DNA of 64,000 nucleotides, taken from assembly GCF_030269325.1 (NCBI RefSeq), contig NZ_BSTD01000009.1:332989-396988 (forward strand). Reading direction: 5' to 3'. This document shows positions 34,647 through 44,335 of the stretch, one piece after another; position 1 is the first letter of the stretch, and every line of letters begins with the position of its first letter. The notes under the pieces are model-generated. The model had not been told where the DNA came from. It ran no database searches and saw only the letters and a program-made list of their open reading frames with translations. The position numbers were made by a program, and so were the translations under genes. The DNA comes from Amycolatopsis sp. NBRC 101858 (GTDB lineage: Bacteria; Actinomycetota; Actinomycetes; Mycobacteriales; Pseudonocardiaceae).

Positions 34647-34722
34647 CCCGGCAAGAACAAACCGGCATTTCGCGGGTCCCGGTCATCGCTGTCCGGTGTT
34701 GACGCCCGGCAGCCCGCGACCC

Positions 34723-34742
34723 ACCATAGAGCGGTCTATGGT
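34723..34742 (+). promoter_or_regulatory. 20-bp perfect palindrome, TetR operator candidate
   Basis: Arms ACCATAGA (34723-34730) and TCTATGGT (34735-34742) around GCGG form a perfect 8-bp dyad 27 bases before the ligase ATG. A -35-like TTGACG lies at 34699-34704, so binding would cover the -10 region. The co-transcribed TetR-type gene is the obvious ligand. Confidence 0.6.
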
Positions 34743-34768
34743 CCAGCGTCGGCCGAAGGAGCACCGCC

Positions 34769-36300
<1,532 letters not shown>

Positions 36301-36301
<1 letters not shown>

Positions 36302-36855
36302 TGCCCCCGGTGACGCGGCAGGCGTACTTCGCGGCCGCGCTGGACGTGCTGGCGGAACACGGGTTCACCGAGCTGAACGTCGGCAGGCTGTGCCGCGACC
36401 TCGGCGTGACGAGCGGGTCGTTCTACCACCACTTCGGCGGCTGGCCGGGTTTCGTGGAGCAGCTGCTGGACCACTGGGAGAACCGGCAGGTGCTCATCCT
36501 GCGCGAACGGAACTTCGGCAGTGGCGGCCCGTCGGCGGACTTCGCCGCGCTGATGGACCTGACGCTCGAGCTGCCCCACGAAGCCGAGGCCGCCATCCGG
36601 GCGTGGGCGGCGAACGACGAAACCGTGCGGGCGGCGCAGAAACGCGTCGACTCCGTGCGGCTGCGGTCGGTCGGCCGGGCGGTCAAGGGCATCGTCGGCG
36701 ACCGCGCCCTCGCGCGGACGCTGACGTCCCTGGGCATGGCGATGCTGGTGGGGCACCAGCAGCTGGCGTCGGCGGGGGAGCACAGCGAGCTGACGGCCCT
36801 GCTGGCCGAGTACACGCGACTGGTGCACTCGCGCGCGGACTCGCGCACCGCCTGA
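36301..36855 (+). CDS. TetR-family transcriptional regulator
   Basis: A 184-residue regulator with an N-terminal TetR helix-turn-helix (LDVLAEHGFTELNVGRL, then LGVTSGSFYHHFGGW) and a helical ligand-binding C-terminal domain. ATG 36301 overlaps the ligase stop. It probably represses the operon through the palindrome at 34723-34742 and is released by an acyl-CoA or free acid, as is usual for regulators next to acyl-CoA ligases. Confidence 0.88.
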
Positions 36856-36923
36856 AACAGCCAATCAGGACTCACGCCTGATCCGGACGGGTTGTGTCCA
36901 GTATCCAGGATAGCGTCGCGATC

Positions 36924-37385
36924 ATGACAACGAACACCGTCCAACTGGCCTCCGTCCGCGTGATCACCGACGACCTGCCGCGGCTCGTCCGCTTCTACGA
37001 GGTCCTCACCGGCGCCACCCCGCAGTACCTGACCGACGACTTCGTCGAGCTGGTGACACCGTCCGCGACATTCGCGCTCAGCACGCCGGAGCGGGTCGCT
37101 TTCATCACGGACAACCCACCGCGAGCGGCCGCCAACCGCACCGCCATCGTCGAGTTCGTCGTGGCGGACGTCGAATCCCTGCTCGCCCTCATGAAGTCCG
37201 AGCTCGGCGAGGACCTCGACATCGTGCAGGCGCCGACGATGATGCCCTGGGGCAACCTGTCCGTTTTGATCCGCGACCCCGAAGGGTCACTCGTCAACCT
37301 CTACACGCCGGTCACACCGCAGGCGCTGCAACTGCAGCAGAACCGGACACCCAGGATGCCACCGCCCGCCACCCGGGCGGACTGA
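36924..37385 (+). CDS. VOC-family (glyoxalase/bleomycin-resistance fold) protein
   Basis: A 153-residue protein with the paired beta-alpha-beta-beta-beta modules of the vicinal oxygen chelate superfamily (VRVITDDLPRLVRFYEVLTG at the start, LIRDPEGSLVNLYTP at the end). The usual metal ligand His/Glu positions are only partly visible, so it may be a binding or resistance protein rather than an enzyme. ATG 36924 gives a standard VOC start; an ATG at 36894 is an alternative. Its convergent neighbour is a WYL regulator, a pairing that is common in actinomycetes. Confidence 0.82.
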   Translation: MTTNTVQLASVRVITDDLPRLVRFYEVLTGATPQYLTDDFVELVTPSATFALSTPERVAFITDNPPRAAANRTAIVEFVVADVESLLALMKSELGEDLDIVQAPTMMPWGNLSVLIRDPEGSLVNLYTPVTPQALQLQQNRTPRMPPPATRAD

Positions 37386-37418
37386 CCACAGACGCAGGTC
37401 GAGCGCAGGTACGCGGTC

Positions 37419-38435
37419 CTAGCCCGAGTCGCTGCCGGGATCGACGATCGCCGCGGCGATCAGCTTCTGTCCCAGCGCGGCAACGACCCCGTGCAGAGCT
37501 TCCGGCTGCTCGATGACGAACGGTCGATCGAGAGCGGCCAATCTTCCCGCGACCCATTCCAACCGTTCCGCACGGACGAAAATTCTCAGCCAGTGACCGT
37601 TTCCGGCGACGCCGGCTACCGGTTCGACCGACGCCAGCATCTCCGGGAACAACGCTCGCACCTGCTTCGCGTCGGCGTCGACGAGCACTGACACCTCGTG
37701 CCGCCCGGGACCCGCCGCGAGCGGGCCCGCAACCCACTGCACCGGGTTCAGGTCGTCCGGCACCTCGAACGTGCCCTCCAGCAGGCGCAGGCCGCCGATG
37801 CGGTCCAGCCGGAACGTCCGCTCCGCCTGGCGCCCGACGTCGTGGCCGGTGAGGTAGAGCAGCCCGTGCACGGCGACGATGCCGTGCGGGTGAACGGTGC
37901 GTGAGCGTGCACGTCCGTGCCGCGGCAGGTAGTCGAAGGCAATCGGACGCCGGTCCCTCGCCGCCTGCGCCAGTCCGAGAAGCACTCTCGCGCTTGCCTC
38001 CTCGCCACCCCCGGTGCGCTCTGCCTCGCCGATCCGGCCGCCGGTGAAGTTCACGGTTTCGACCACCGCGTCGATCCGTCGTGCCAGGGCCGGAGGCAGT
38101 ACCCGGCGCACCTTCGAGGTGGCGGCCTCCACGTCACCGGTCGAGGCCGGACCCGACCCCGACCGGCCCGTCAGCAGAAGCCCCCAGACGACCGCCAGTG
38201 CTTCCTCGTCGGTGAGCATCAACGGAGGCATCCGGTAGTGGCGCGCCAGCCGGTAACCGCCGTAACGACCGCGCACGGTGTCCACCGGAATGCCGAGGGC
38301 GCGCAGGTGCTCCACGTAGCGGCGCACCGTGCGGCCGTCCACGTTCAGCCGCTCGGCCAGCTCGGCGGAGGTACGGGTGCCACCGGACTGCAGTAACTCG
38401 AGCAACGTCAACACCCGAGCTGTCGGCCGCGCCAC
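37419..38435 (-). CDS. WYL-domain transcriptional regulator (YafY type)
   Basis: A 338-residue regulator with an N-terminal winged helix (VLTLLELLQSGGTRTSAEL, LNVDGRTVRRYVEHL) and a WYL ligand-binding domain (IAFDYLPRHGRARSRTVHPHGIV, then LYLTGHDVGRQAERTFRLDRI) plus a C-terminal WCX-like part. Such proteins bind DNA and sense nucleic-acid or small-molecule ligands. It converges with the VOC gene; the 33-base gap has no clear terminator. Confidence 0.88.
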   Translation of the reverse strand: MARPTARVLTLLELLQSGGTRTSAELAERLNVDGRTVRRYVEHLRALGIPVDTVRGRYGGYRLARHYRMPPLMLTDEEALAVVWGLLLTGRSGSGPASTGDVEAATSKVRRVLPPALARRIDAVVETVNFTGGRIGEAERTGGGEEASARVLLGLAQAARDRRPIAFDYLPRHGRARSRTVHPHGIVAVHGLLYLTGHDVGRQAERTFRLDRIGGLRLLEGTFEVPDDLNPVQWVAGPLAAGPGRHEVSVLVDADAKQVRALFPEMLASVEPVAGVAGNGHWLRIFVRAERLEWVAGRLAALDRPFVIEQPEALHGVVAALGQKLIAAAIVDPGSDSG

Positions 38436-38555
38436 GTCACCTCACCCCATGATCGGGCTGACGCGGTCCGGCGGGGTGCAGCAAGGGGAGCGGACGCACC
38501 ATTCGCCCATCCTCGGCCCGAGAGGTCGAAAAATCAGGAGACACGCCCTAGGTGA

Positions 38556-39080
38556 TCCTCACGCCCGCACACCTCACCACGGCGCACCGATGCCCAGCTC
38601 GAGGCGCGGACCATCACGTTGCAGCAGAGTGAACGCCGCGGCCCGGCCTGGCTCGGCTGTGAACCGGGTGTCCCGACACCGACGGTGTCGCGGGTACTGG
38701 CCCGCCACCAGATCCCGCGGCCGGCTGCACTGGACCCGATCACCGGGCAGGTGATCCGGGCCGGCAAGACCACCGCCATCCGCTAGGAGCGAGACCGGCC
38801 GGGAGAGCTGGTCCACATGGACGTCAAGAAGATCGGCCGCATCCCCGACGGCGGAGGCCGGCGAGCCCACGGCCGCGCCCAGCGGGAAGCCACCCGCGAC
38901 CGCCACGCCAGGACCGGCTACAACGCCTGGGCCTGCCGAAAGGCCTTCGCCGGCAACACCGAACGCACAGCAGCCCTTGCACCCTGGCTTGAGCACTACA
39001 ACACTCAACGCCGCCCCAGCGCACTCGGAGGTCATCCACCCATCAGCCGGCTGCAACCAACCTGATGGCCGAATACACCT
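38556..39080 (+). pseudogene. IS481-family transposase remnant
   Basis: One frame from about 38556 to 39065 reads like an IS481 transposase: SSRPHTSPRRT, then TVSRVLARHQIPR, LDPITGQVIRA, PGELVHMDVKKIGRIPDGGG, and near the end LAPWLEHYNTQRRPSALGG-HPPISRL. It is broken by in-frame stops (TGA at 38553, TAG at 38784-38786), lacks the N-terminal helix-turn-helix, and has an internal deletion after the first catalytic Asp that removes the second Asp and region around the Glu. The final residues continue in another frame (ATNLMAEYT, ending 39080). No terminal inverted repeats were identified. A dead element. Confidence 0.85.
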
Positions 39081-39471
39081 AGGCGTTGCCGAGGATCCGG
39101 GTGACGGCGATCTCCAGGACCACCCGCTCGGGGTTCGGCTTGGGCTGCCGGTAGCGCGCCGCGTAGCGGTTTTCCGCGTCCCGCACCGAGTCCGGGTCGT
39201 CGCGCAGCACCACGCGTCCCTCCAATGTGGACCAGGTGCGGCCCTCGACCTGGCAGACCGCGGCCGGGAGGCCATCCGCGCCCGCCTTCCGCGCGAGGCG
39301 GGCCTTCACCGAGCCGCTCCGGGTGATCACCCGGGCGATCCCGGTCTCGAAGTCGACGGTCACACCGACCGCGACGACGTGCGGGGTACCGTCCGGCCGG
39401 ACCGTCGTCAGGGTGGCCAGGCGGCGCTCGGTCCAGAAGGCGCGGAAGTCCGCGCCGCGGTCGATCTCCAT
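39079..39471 (-). CDS. PPOX-class F420-dependent or flavin oxidoreductase
   Basis: A 130-residue split-barrel protein of the pyridoxamine-5-phosphate-oxidase-like class, close in form to actinobacterial F420-dependent biliverdin-reductase-type enzymes (Rv1155 group): FWTERRLATLTTVRPDGTPHVVAVG at the start and TWSTLEGRVVLRDDP in the middle. ATG 39471 is chosen over the longer frame to 39528, which has no supporting site. It ends directly against the IS481 relic, so the insertion lies just downstream of this gene and may have removed a former neighbour. Confidence 0.85.
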   Translation of the reverse strand: MEIDRGADFRAFWTERRLATLTTVRPDGTPHVVAVGVTVDFETGIARVITRSGSVKARLARKAGADGLPAAVCQVEGRTWSTLEGRVVLRDDPDSVRDAENRYAARYRQPKPNPERVVLEIAVTRILGNA

Positions 39472-39529
39472 GCGGTCCACGCTAGTCCGTCCGGGTGGCC
39501 GGAGGGCCGTGAGACCACTCACGGTCATT

Positions 39530-39548
39530 GTAAGGAAAGTTTCCTAAC
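39530..39548 (+). promoter_or_regulatory. 19-bp palindrome upstream of the GH8 gene, chitosanase-box-like operator
   Basis: Arms GTAAGGAAA and TTTCCTAAC around a central G match at 8 of 9 positions. The core AGGAAAGTTTCCT resembles the palindrome described upstream of actinobacterial chitosanase genes and bound by the ROK repressor CsnR (recalled, not checked). A TTGACC -35-like element follows within 10 bases. Confidence 0.6.
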
Positions 39549-39627
39549 AGTCTTGACCTCGTCTTGAACCTTCTGTCACGCTCTGATCGCCGTCGCCGCA
39601 GCCAACGATGTCCTTTACGGAGGAGCG

Positions 39628-40833
39628 ATGAAGAGAATCGTCCGGGCGGTGGTGGCCACGGCCGCGCTGGCCGCCGGGCTGCTGAGCGTGCCCGCGACCG
39701 CGTCCGCGGCCGGTACTCCCTACGTGCCCGGAACCCTGCGGCCGTCCGTCTCGCAGGCCACGCAGGACCAGGCGCTGCAGAAGTACTACGACTTCTGGAA
39801 GAAGAACTTCCTCACCACCAAGTGCGGCAGCGGCACCTACGCCGTGCTGTCGAAGGACGCCGACCACTCCTTCGTCGCCGAGGGTGAGGGCTACGGCCTG
39901 ACGATCTCGGCGATGATGGCCGACAAGGACACGCAGGCCCGCTCGATCGTCGACGGGATCCTGAAGTTCGTGAAGGCGCACCCGTCGGTCAACAACAAGG
40001 ACCTGCACGCGGCCGAGCAGGACGCGAACTGCAAGAGCGTCAACGGCAGCGACTCCGCCACCGACGGCGACCTCGAGATCGCGTACGGCCTGCTCGTCGC
40101 GGACAAGAAGTGGGGCAGCACAGGCTCGGTGAACTACAAGGCCGAGGCCGTCCGGATCATCAACGCCATCAAGAAGTCCGAGGTCAACGGCACCACGAAG
40201 TTCACGCTGCTCGGCGACTGGGGCAACGACGCGGAGTACAAGAACAGCTCGCGCTCGTCGGACTGGATGCCGGGGCACCTGCGCGCGTTCGCGGCGGCGA
40301 CCGGCGACAGCTTCTGGGACCAGGTCCGGACCCGGTCGGAGACGGCGGTGAGCCAGCTGCAGTCGCAGTACGCGCCGAACACGGGGCTGCTGCCGGACTT
40401 CGTGGTCAACACGAACTCGACCCCGAAGCCGGCACCGGCGGACTTCCTCGAGGGCCCGTACGACGGCAAGTACAGCTGGAACGCCTGCCGCGACCCGTGG
40501 CGCCTGGGTGCGGACGCCATCTCGGCCTCGGGTAGCGCGGCTGCCGCGCAGGTCCGCAAGATGAACACGTGGATCAAGTCCGCCACGGGCGGCGACCCGG
40601 CGAAGATCCAGAGCGGCTACTCGCTGTCGGGATCGAAGACCGAAAGCGGCCAGCACCCGTGCTTCACGGCCCCGTTCGCGGTGGCGGCGATGACCGACCC
40701 GGGCAGCCAGGCGTGGCTCGACAAGCTGTGGACGGCGGTCTCGTCGTGGTCCCCGGACTCGACGGACTACTACGGGACGGGCATCACGGTCCAGGTCCTG
40801 CTCATCTTGAGCGGCAACTACGTGGCTGCCTAG
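39628..40833 (+). CDS. Secreted glycoside hydrolase family 8 enzyme
   Basis: A 401-residue secreted enzyme. A clean signal peptide ends in SAAG; the GH8 signature AEGEGYGLTISA supplies the general acid E85, and ATDGDLEIAYGL supplies the conserved Asp pair (D146, D148). The (alpha/alpha)6-barrel helices extend to the C terminus, with no carbohydrate-binding module. GH8 includes endoglucanases, lichenases, xylanases and chitosanases; the upstream CsnR-like box favours chitosan or a similar polymer, but this is inference. GGAGG precedes the ATG. Confidence 0.9.
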   Translation: MKRIVRAVVATAALAAGLLSVPATASAAGTPYVPGTLRPSVSQATQDQALQKYYDFWKKNFLTTKCGSGTYAVLSKDADHSFVAEGEGYGLTISAMMADKDTQARSIVDGILKFVKAHPSVNNKDLHAAEQDANCKSVNGSDSATDGDLEIAYGLLVADKKWGSTGSVNYKAEAVRIINAIKKSEVNGTTKFTLLGDWGNDAEYKNSSRSSDWMPGHLRAFAAATGDSFWDQVRTRSETAVSQLQSQYAPNTGLLPDFVVNTNSTPKPAPADFLEGPYDGKYSWNACRDPWRLGADAISASGSAAAAQVRKMNTWIKSATGGDPAKIQSGYSLSGSKTESGQHPCFTAPFAVAAMTDPGSQAWLDKLWTAVSSWSPDSTDYYGTGITVQVLLILSGNYVAA

Positions 40834-40840
40834 GACGGTT

Positions 40841-40871
40841 CGTCCCGCACCCGGAATTCGGGTGCGGGACG
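40841..40871 (+). terminator. Terminator after the GH8 gene
   Basis: Perfect 13-bp stem (CGTCCCGCACCCG and complement) with a five-base loop, eight bases after the stop codon. It is followed by the start of the NADAR gene 27 bases later. Confidence 0.8.
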
Positions 40872-40897
40872 ACCGCCTCACGGGTGAGACTGGCGCC

Positions 40898-41479
40898 ATG
40901 ACCGGTCACCCGCGCAGTGTCGAGGAGCTGACCCGCGCCCTCGACGCGGGGAAGCGGTTCAAGTACGTGTACTTCTGGGGCAACCAGCCGCCGCGTGGCG
41001 GCGGGGTGGGCTCCGGCTGCCTCAGCCAGTGGTGGCCGTCGCCGTTCGAGGTCGACGGCGTCCGGTTCGCCACCGCCGAGCACTACATGATGTGGCGCAA
41101 GGCGATGCTCTTCGGCGACGAGGAAGCGGCCTCCCAGGTGCTGGCCGCCCGCCACCCCAAGCAGGCCAAGGACTTCGGCCGCCGGGTGCGGCGGTTCGAC
41201 GAAGCCGCCTGGGTCGCCCATCGGCGCGAGATCGTCGTCGACGGCAACGTCGCCAAGTTCGGGCAGCACCCCGACATCGGGCGCTACCTGGCCGGCACCG
41301 GTGAGCGCGTGCTCGTCGAGGCGAGCCCGCTCGACCGGATCTGGGGCATCGGCCTGGCCGCCGACAACCCGGTGATCGAGAAGCCGCGCAGCTGGCGAGG
41401 GCTCAACCTGCTCGGCTTCGCCCTCGCCGACGTGCGGGCTCAGCTGGGTTCGCGCGCCGGCAGTCCCGCGGTGCGGTAG
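40898..41479 (+). CDS. NADAR-family (YbiA-like) protein
   Basis: A 193-residue NADAR-domain protein (DUF1768): YFWGNQPP, then CLSQWWPSPFEVDGVRFATAEHYMM, and KAMLFGD are the defining blocks. Family members remove ribose derivatives, for example N-glycosidase action on riboflavin intermediates or ADP-ribose processing in conflict systems. Here it is a stand-alone housekeeping-like copy. ATG 40898 is chosen over an in-frame ATG at 40862 inside the terminator. Its 3' end overlaps the convergent oxidoreductase gene by 40 bases. Confidence 0.88.
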   Translation: MTGHPRSVEELTRALDAGKRFKYVYFWGNQPPRGGGVGSGCLSQWWPSPFEVDGVRFATAEHYMMWRKAMLFGDEEAASQVLAARHPKQAKDFGRRVRRFDEAAWVAHRREIVVDGNVAKFGQHPDIGRYLAGTGERVLVEASPLDRIWGIGLAADNPVIEKPRSWRGLNLLGFALADVRAQLGSRAGSPAVR

Positions 41480-42426
41480 ATCTCGTCGATCACGGTCATC
41501 GTCTCGACGGCGTCCGCCGCCGACGTCTTCACCGGCTCGCCCCGCAGGACCGCCGCCGCGAACGCGTCCAGCTGGTACGCGTACGTTTCCCGGCGCGGGA
41601 ACTTCTCCGTGCGCCGCGTGTCGCCGATCCGGACCGAGAAGCGGTGGAACGCCTGGGGCATCAGCGGGTTGAAGATGCCGAGCGACCCCTTCGAACCGGT
41701 CACCTTCGCGCTGATCTTCAAGAACGACGACGACCACATCGAGCACTCCACCCGCCCGGTGTGGCCCGACGGGTAGCGGAGCTCCGCCGTCATCGCCCGG
41801 TCGACGCGGGGTGACCGCAGCTTCGCCGACGCCGAAACCACCGAAGGGGTCTCGCCGCCGCCGAACGTCCGGGCCATGTGGACCGCGTAGCAGCCCGCGT
41901 CCATCGTCGCGCCGCCCGCCAGGTCGTAGTCGTAGCGGATGTCCGAGAACTTCGGCAGCGGGAAGCACAGCGCCGTCTCCACGCGCACGAGCGACCCCAG
42001 CTCGCCGGACGCGATGATCTCCTCGGCTCGCAGCGCCAGCGGGTGGTAGCGGTAGTGGAACGCCTCCATCACGACGCGGTCCGACGCCGCGGCCAGGTCG
42101 GCGATCTCCCGGGCCTCCGCCGCGTTGGCCGTGAACGGCTTCTCGCACAGCACGTGCTTGCCGGCGGCCAGAGCGGCCCGCGTCCACCGGCCGTGGAGGC
42201 CGTTCGGCAGCGGGTTGTAGACCGCGTCGACGTCCGGGTCGGCGAGCAGCGCCTCGTAGGACGAGTGCGCCCGCGGGATGCCGTGCTTGGCCGCAAACGC
42301 TTGCGCGCGCTCGAGGGACCGCGCGGCGACCGCGACGACGTCGACCTCGGAGCTGGCTGAAGCGGGCTTGACCAGGGCAGCGGGGGCGATGCCGGCCGCC
42401 CCGAGGATGCCGATCCGCAGGCTCAT
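41440..42426 (-). CDS. Gfo/Idh/MocA-family oxidoreductase
   Basis: A 328-residue NAD(P)-dependent sugar-type dehydrogenase. The N-terminal Rossmann motif is IGILGAAGIAPAAL, and the family's catalytic EKPF motif is HVLCEKPFT near residue 97. The C-terminal half is the usual beta-sheet substrate domain (GGATMDAGCYAVHMARTFGGG). The substrate is likely a cyclic polyol or sugar derivative. It is divergent from the amino-acid ABC operon and shares its 96-base promoter region, including two dyads. Confidence 0.88.
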   Translation of the reverse strand: MSLRIGILGAAGIAPAALVKPASASSEVDVVAVAARSLERAQAFAAKHGIPRAHSSYEALLADPDVDAVYNPLPNGLHGRWTRAALAAGKHVLCEKPFTANAAEAREIADLAAASDRVVMEAFHYRYHPLALRAEEIIASGELGSLVRVETALCFPLPKFSDIRYDYDLAGGATMDAGCYAVHMARTFGGGETPSVVSASAKLRSPRVDRAMTAELRYPSGHTGRVECSMWSSSFLKISAKVTGSKGSLGIFNPLMPQAFHRFSVRIGDTRRTEKFPRRETYAYQLDAFAAAVLRGEPVKTSAADAVETMTVIDEIYRTAGLPAREPS

Positions 42427-42453
42427 GCGCGAAAGCTAGCACCGAGTCAGATT

Positions 42454-42488
42454 TCAACAGCCAGTTGACCTCTTCAACAACGAGTTGT
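42454..42488. promoter_or_regulatory. Two TCAAC-N5-GTTG dyads exactly 20 bp apart
   Basis: TCAAC-AGCCA-GTTGA at 42454-42468 and TCAAC-AACGA-GTTGT at 42474-42488. The exact 20-bp (two-turn) spacing puts both sites on one DNA face. They lie 35 bases before the ABC binding-protein start and 28 bases before the divergent oxidoreductase start. The aminotransferase-YheO fusion encoded at the end of the operon is the best candidate binder. Confidence 0.65.
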
Positions 42489-42522
42489 ACCGTTCCGGCC
42501 AGCCGAACAGTGGAGGTCCGTT

Positions 42523-43470
42523 ATGTCCCGTTCACGCGCCTTGCAGGCGGGTTTGCTCGCGAGCCTGGCCGTCCTGGTGACCGCCTGCGGTGGCGGTCCG
42601 GACGGCGCGGGCGGGACGTCGCAGGCCGCCGGCGCGCCCGCGTCCGGCATCCCGGACACCGCGGCCATCGTCCAGGGCGTGCAGAAGGACGCCCAGCTCA
42701 ACGCGGCTTTGCCGGCGAACGTCAAGCAGACGGGCCTGCACCTGGCTTCGAACCTGCAGTCCGCGCCCAACAACTTCTACGCCGCCGACGGCAAGACCCC
42801 GATCGGCTACGAGGTCGACCTCGCCAAGGCGATCGCCGCCAAGCTCGGCGTCACCGTGACCCACCAGGACATGGCCTTCGGCTCGCTCATCACCAGCCTC
42901 CAGTCCGGCCGCATCGACCTCACGATGGCCGGCATGAACGACACCAAGGCCCGCCAGGCGCAGATCGACTTCGTCGACTACTTCACCTCGGGCATCACGA
43001 TCATGATCCGCAAGGGCAACCCGGACGGCATCACCGGACCGGACACGCTCTGCGGCAAGAACGTCGCCGTCGTGCAGGGCACCAGCCACCAGAAGTTCGC
43101 CGAAGCGCAGAGCACCAAGTGCACGCAGGCCGGCAAGCCCGCGCTGAACGTCACCGCGACCGACAGCGACAACCAGAACCAGAACCAGCTGCGCACCGGC
43201 CGCGTCGCGGCGATCCTCAACGACCTCCCGAGTGCCGTCTACATCTCCCGGACCGCCGGTGACGGCAAGTTCTTCGAGGTCGTCCCGGGTGAGCCGATCG
43301 AAGGCGGGCCGTACGGCATCGGCGTCAACAAGCAGAACACGCCGCTGCGCGACTCCGTGCAGAAGGCGCTGCAGGCCCTCATCGCCGACGGCACCTACGG
43401 CAAGATCCTGCAGGCCTGGGGCGTCGACCAGGGCGCGATCAAGGAGGCCGCGGTCAATGGCGGGTCCTGA
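42523..43470 (+). CDS. Amino-acid ABC transporter substrate-binding lipoprotein
   Basis: A 315-residue lipoprotein (lipobox LVTAC, C22) of the family 3 amino-acid binding proteins. The ligand-domain signature IGYEVDLAKAIAAKLGVTVT is present, followed by SGRIDLTMAGMNDTKARQAQIDFVDY. It captures a polar amino acid or opine-like compound outside the cell. The Gln-rich, lipid-anchored linker after the lipobox is usual for Gram-positives. Its stop lies inside the next gene (14-base overlap). Confidence 0.9.
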   Translation: MSRSRALQAGLLASLAVLVTACGGGPDGAGGTSQAAGAPASGIPDTAAIVQGVQKDAQLNAALPANVKQTGLHLASNLQSAPNNFYAADGKTPIGYEVDLAKAIAAKLGVTVTHQDMAFGSLITSLQSGRIDLTMAGMNDTKARQAQIDFVDYFTSGITIMIRKGNPDGITGPDTLCGKNVAVVQGTSHQKFAEAQSTKCTQAGKPALNVTATDSDNQNQNQLRTGRVAAILNDLPSAVYISRTAGDGKFFEVVPGEPIEGGPYGIGVNKQNTPLRDSVQKALQALIADGTYGKILQAWGVDQGAIKEAAVNGGS

Positions 43471-44335
43471 GCCGCTGCCCATCGTCCGGCTCCGCCATTG
43501 GGGACGCTGGGTCGCCGCCGCGATCATCCTGGCCCTGCTGGTGCTGCTGGGCATCGCCCTCGGCAACGCGCAGATCGAGTGGAGCCAGGTCCCGGACTTC
43601 GTCTTCTTCAAGGTGATGGCGACCGGCCTGCTCAACACCGTCGTGCTGGCGGTGCTGTCCCAGGGTGTCGCGATCGTGCTGGGCATCGTCATCGCCCTGC
43701 TGCGCCGCAGCGCCAACCCGGTCGCCCGGTGGTTCGCCGCCGGCTACATCTGGATCTTCCGCGGGCTTCCGGTGCTGCTGCAGATCCTGCTTTGGTACAA
43801 CCTGGCGCTGGTCTTCCCGGTGATCGACATCCCGTTCCTGGTCCACGAGCAGACGAACGTGCTGATCAGCGCGTTCACCGCCGCGTTCCTCGGCCTGGCG
43901 CTCAACGAAAGCGCGTACATGGCCGAGATCGTCCGGGCCGGGCTGAACAGCGTCGACAGCGGGCAGACCGAGGCGGCCAAGTCGATCGGCATGACACCGG
44001 CCGCGACGCTGCGCCGGGTCGTGCTGCCGCAGGCCATGCGGGTGATCATCCCGCCGACCGGCAACGACTTCATCAACATGCTCAAGGGCACGTCGATGGC
44101 GTCGGTGATCGGCGTGACCGAGCTGATCCACGCGGCCAACAACATCTCGTCGAACAACCTGCTGGTGATGGAGACGCTGCTGGCCGCGGCCGTCTGGTAC
44201 ATGGTCGTGGTGACCGTCGCCGGGGTCGGCCAGCACTACCTGGAACGCTCGTTCGGGCAGGCCGACCGCGGGCCGCTGTCCCGTGCCGGCAAGGCGTTGC
44301 GCGGCGTGCCGCTGGTGAGGAGTGCCCGTGTCTGA
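43457..44335 (+). CDS. Amino-acid ABC transporter permease
   Basis: A 292-residue inner-membrane permease of the His/Glu/Gln family. The EAA loop, which contacts the ATPase, is AAKSIGMTPAATLRRVVLPQAM near residue 180. Five to six membrane helices are seen, including the first at residues 18-38. A single permease gene suggests a homodimeric channel. It overlaps the binding-protein gene by 14 bases and the ATPase gene by 8. Confidence 0.9.
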   Translation: MAGPEPLPIVRLRHWGRWVAAAIILALLVLLGIALGNAQIEWSQVPDFVFFKVMATGLLNTVVLAVLSQGVAIVLGIVIALLRRSANPVARWFAAGYIWIFRGLPVLLQILLWYNLALVFPVIDIPFLVHEQTNVLISAFTAAFLGLALNESAYMAEIVRAGLNSVDSGQTEAAKSIGMTPAATLRRVVLPQAMRVIIPPTGNDFINMLKGTSMASVIGVTELIHAANNISSNNLLVMETLLAAAVWYMVVVTVAGVGQHYLERSFGQADRGPLSRAGKALRGVPLVRSARV

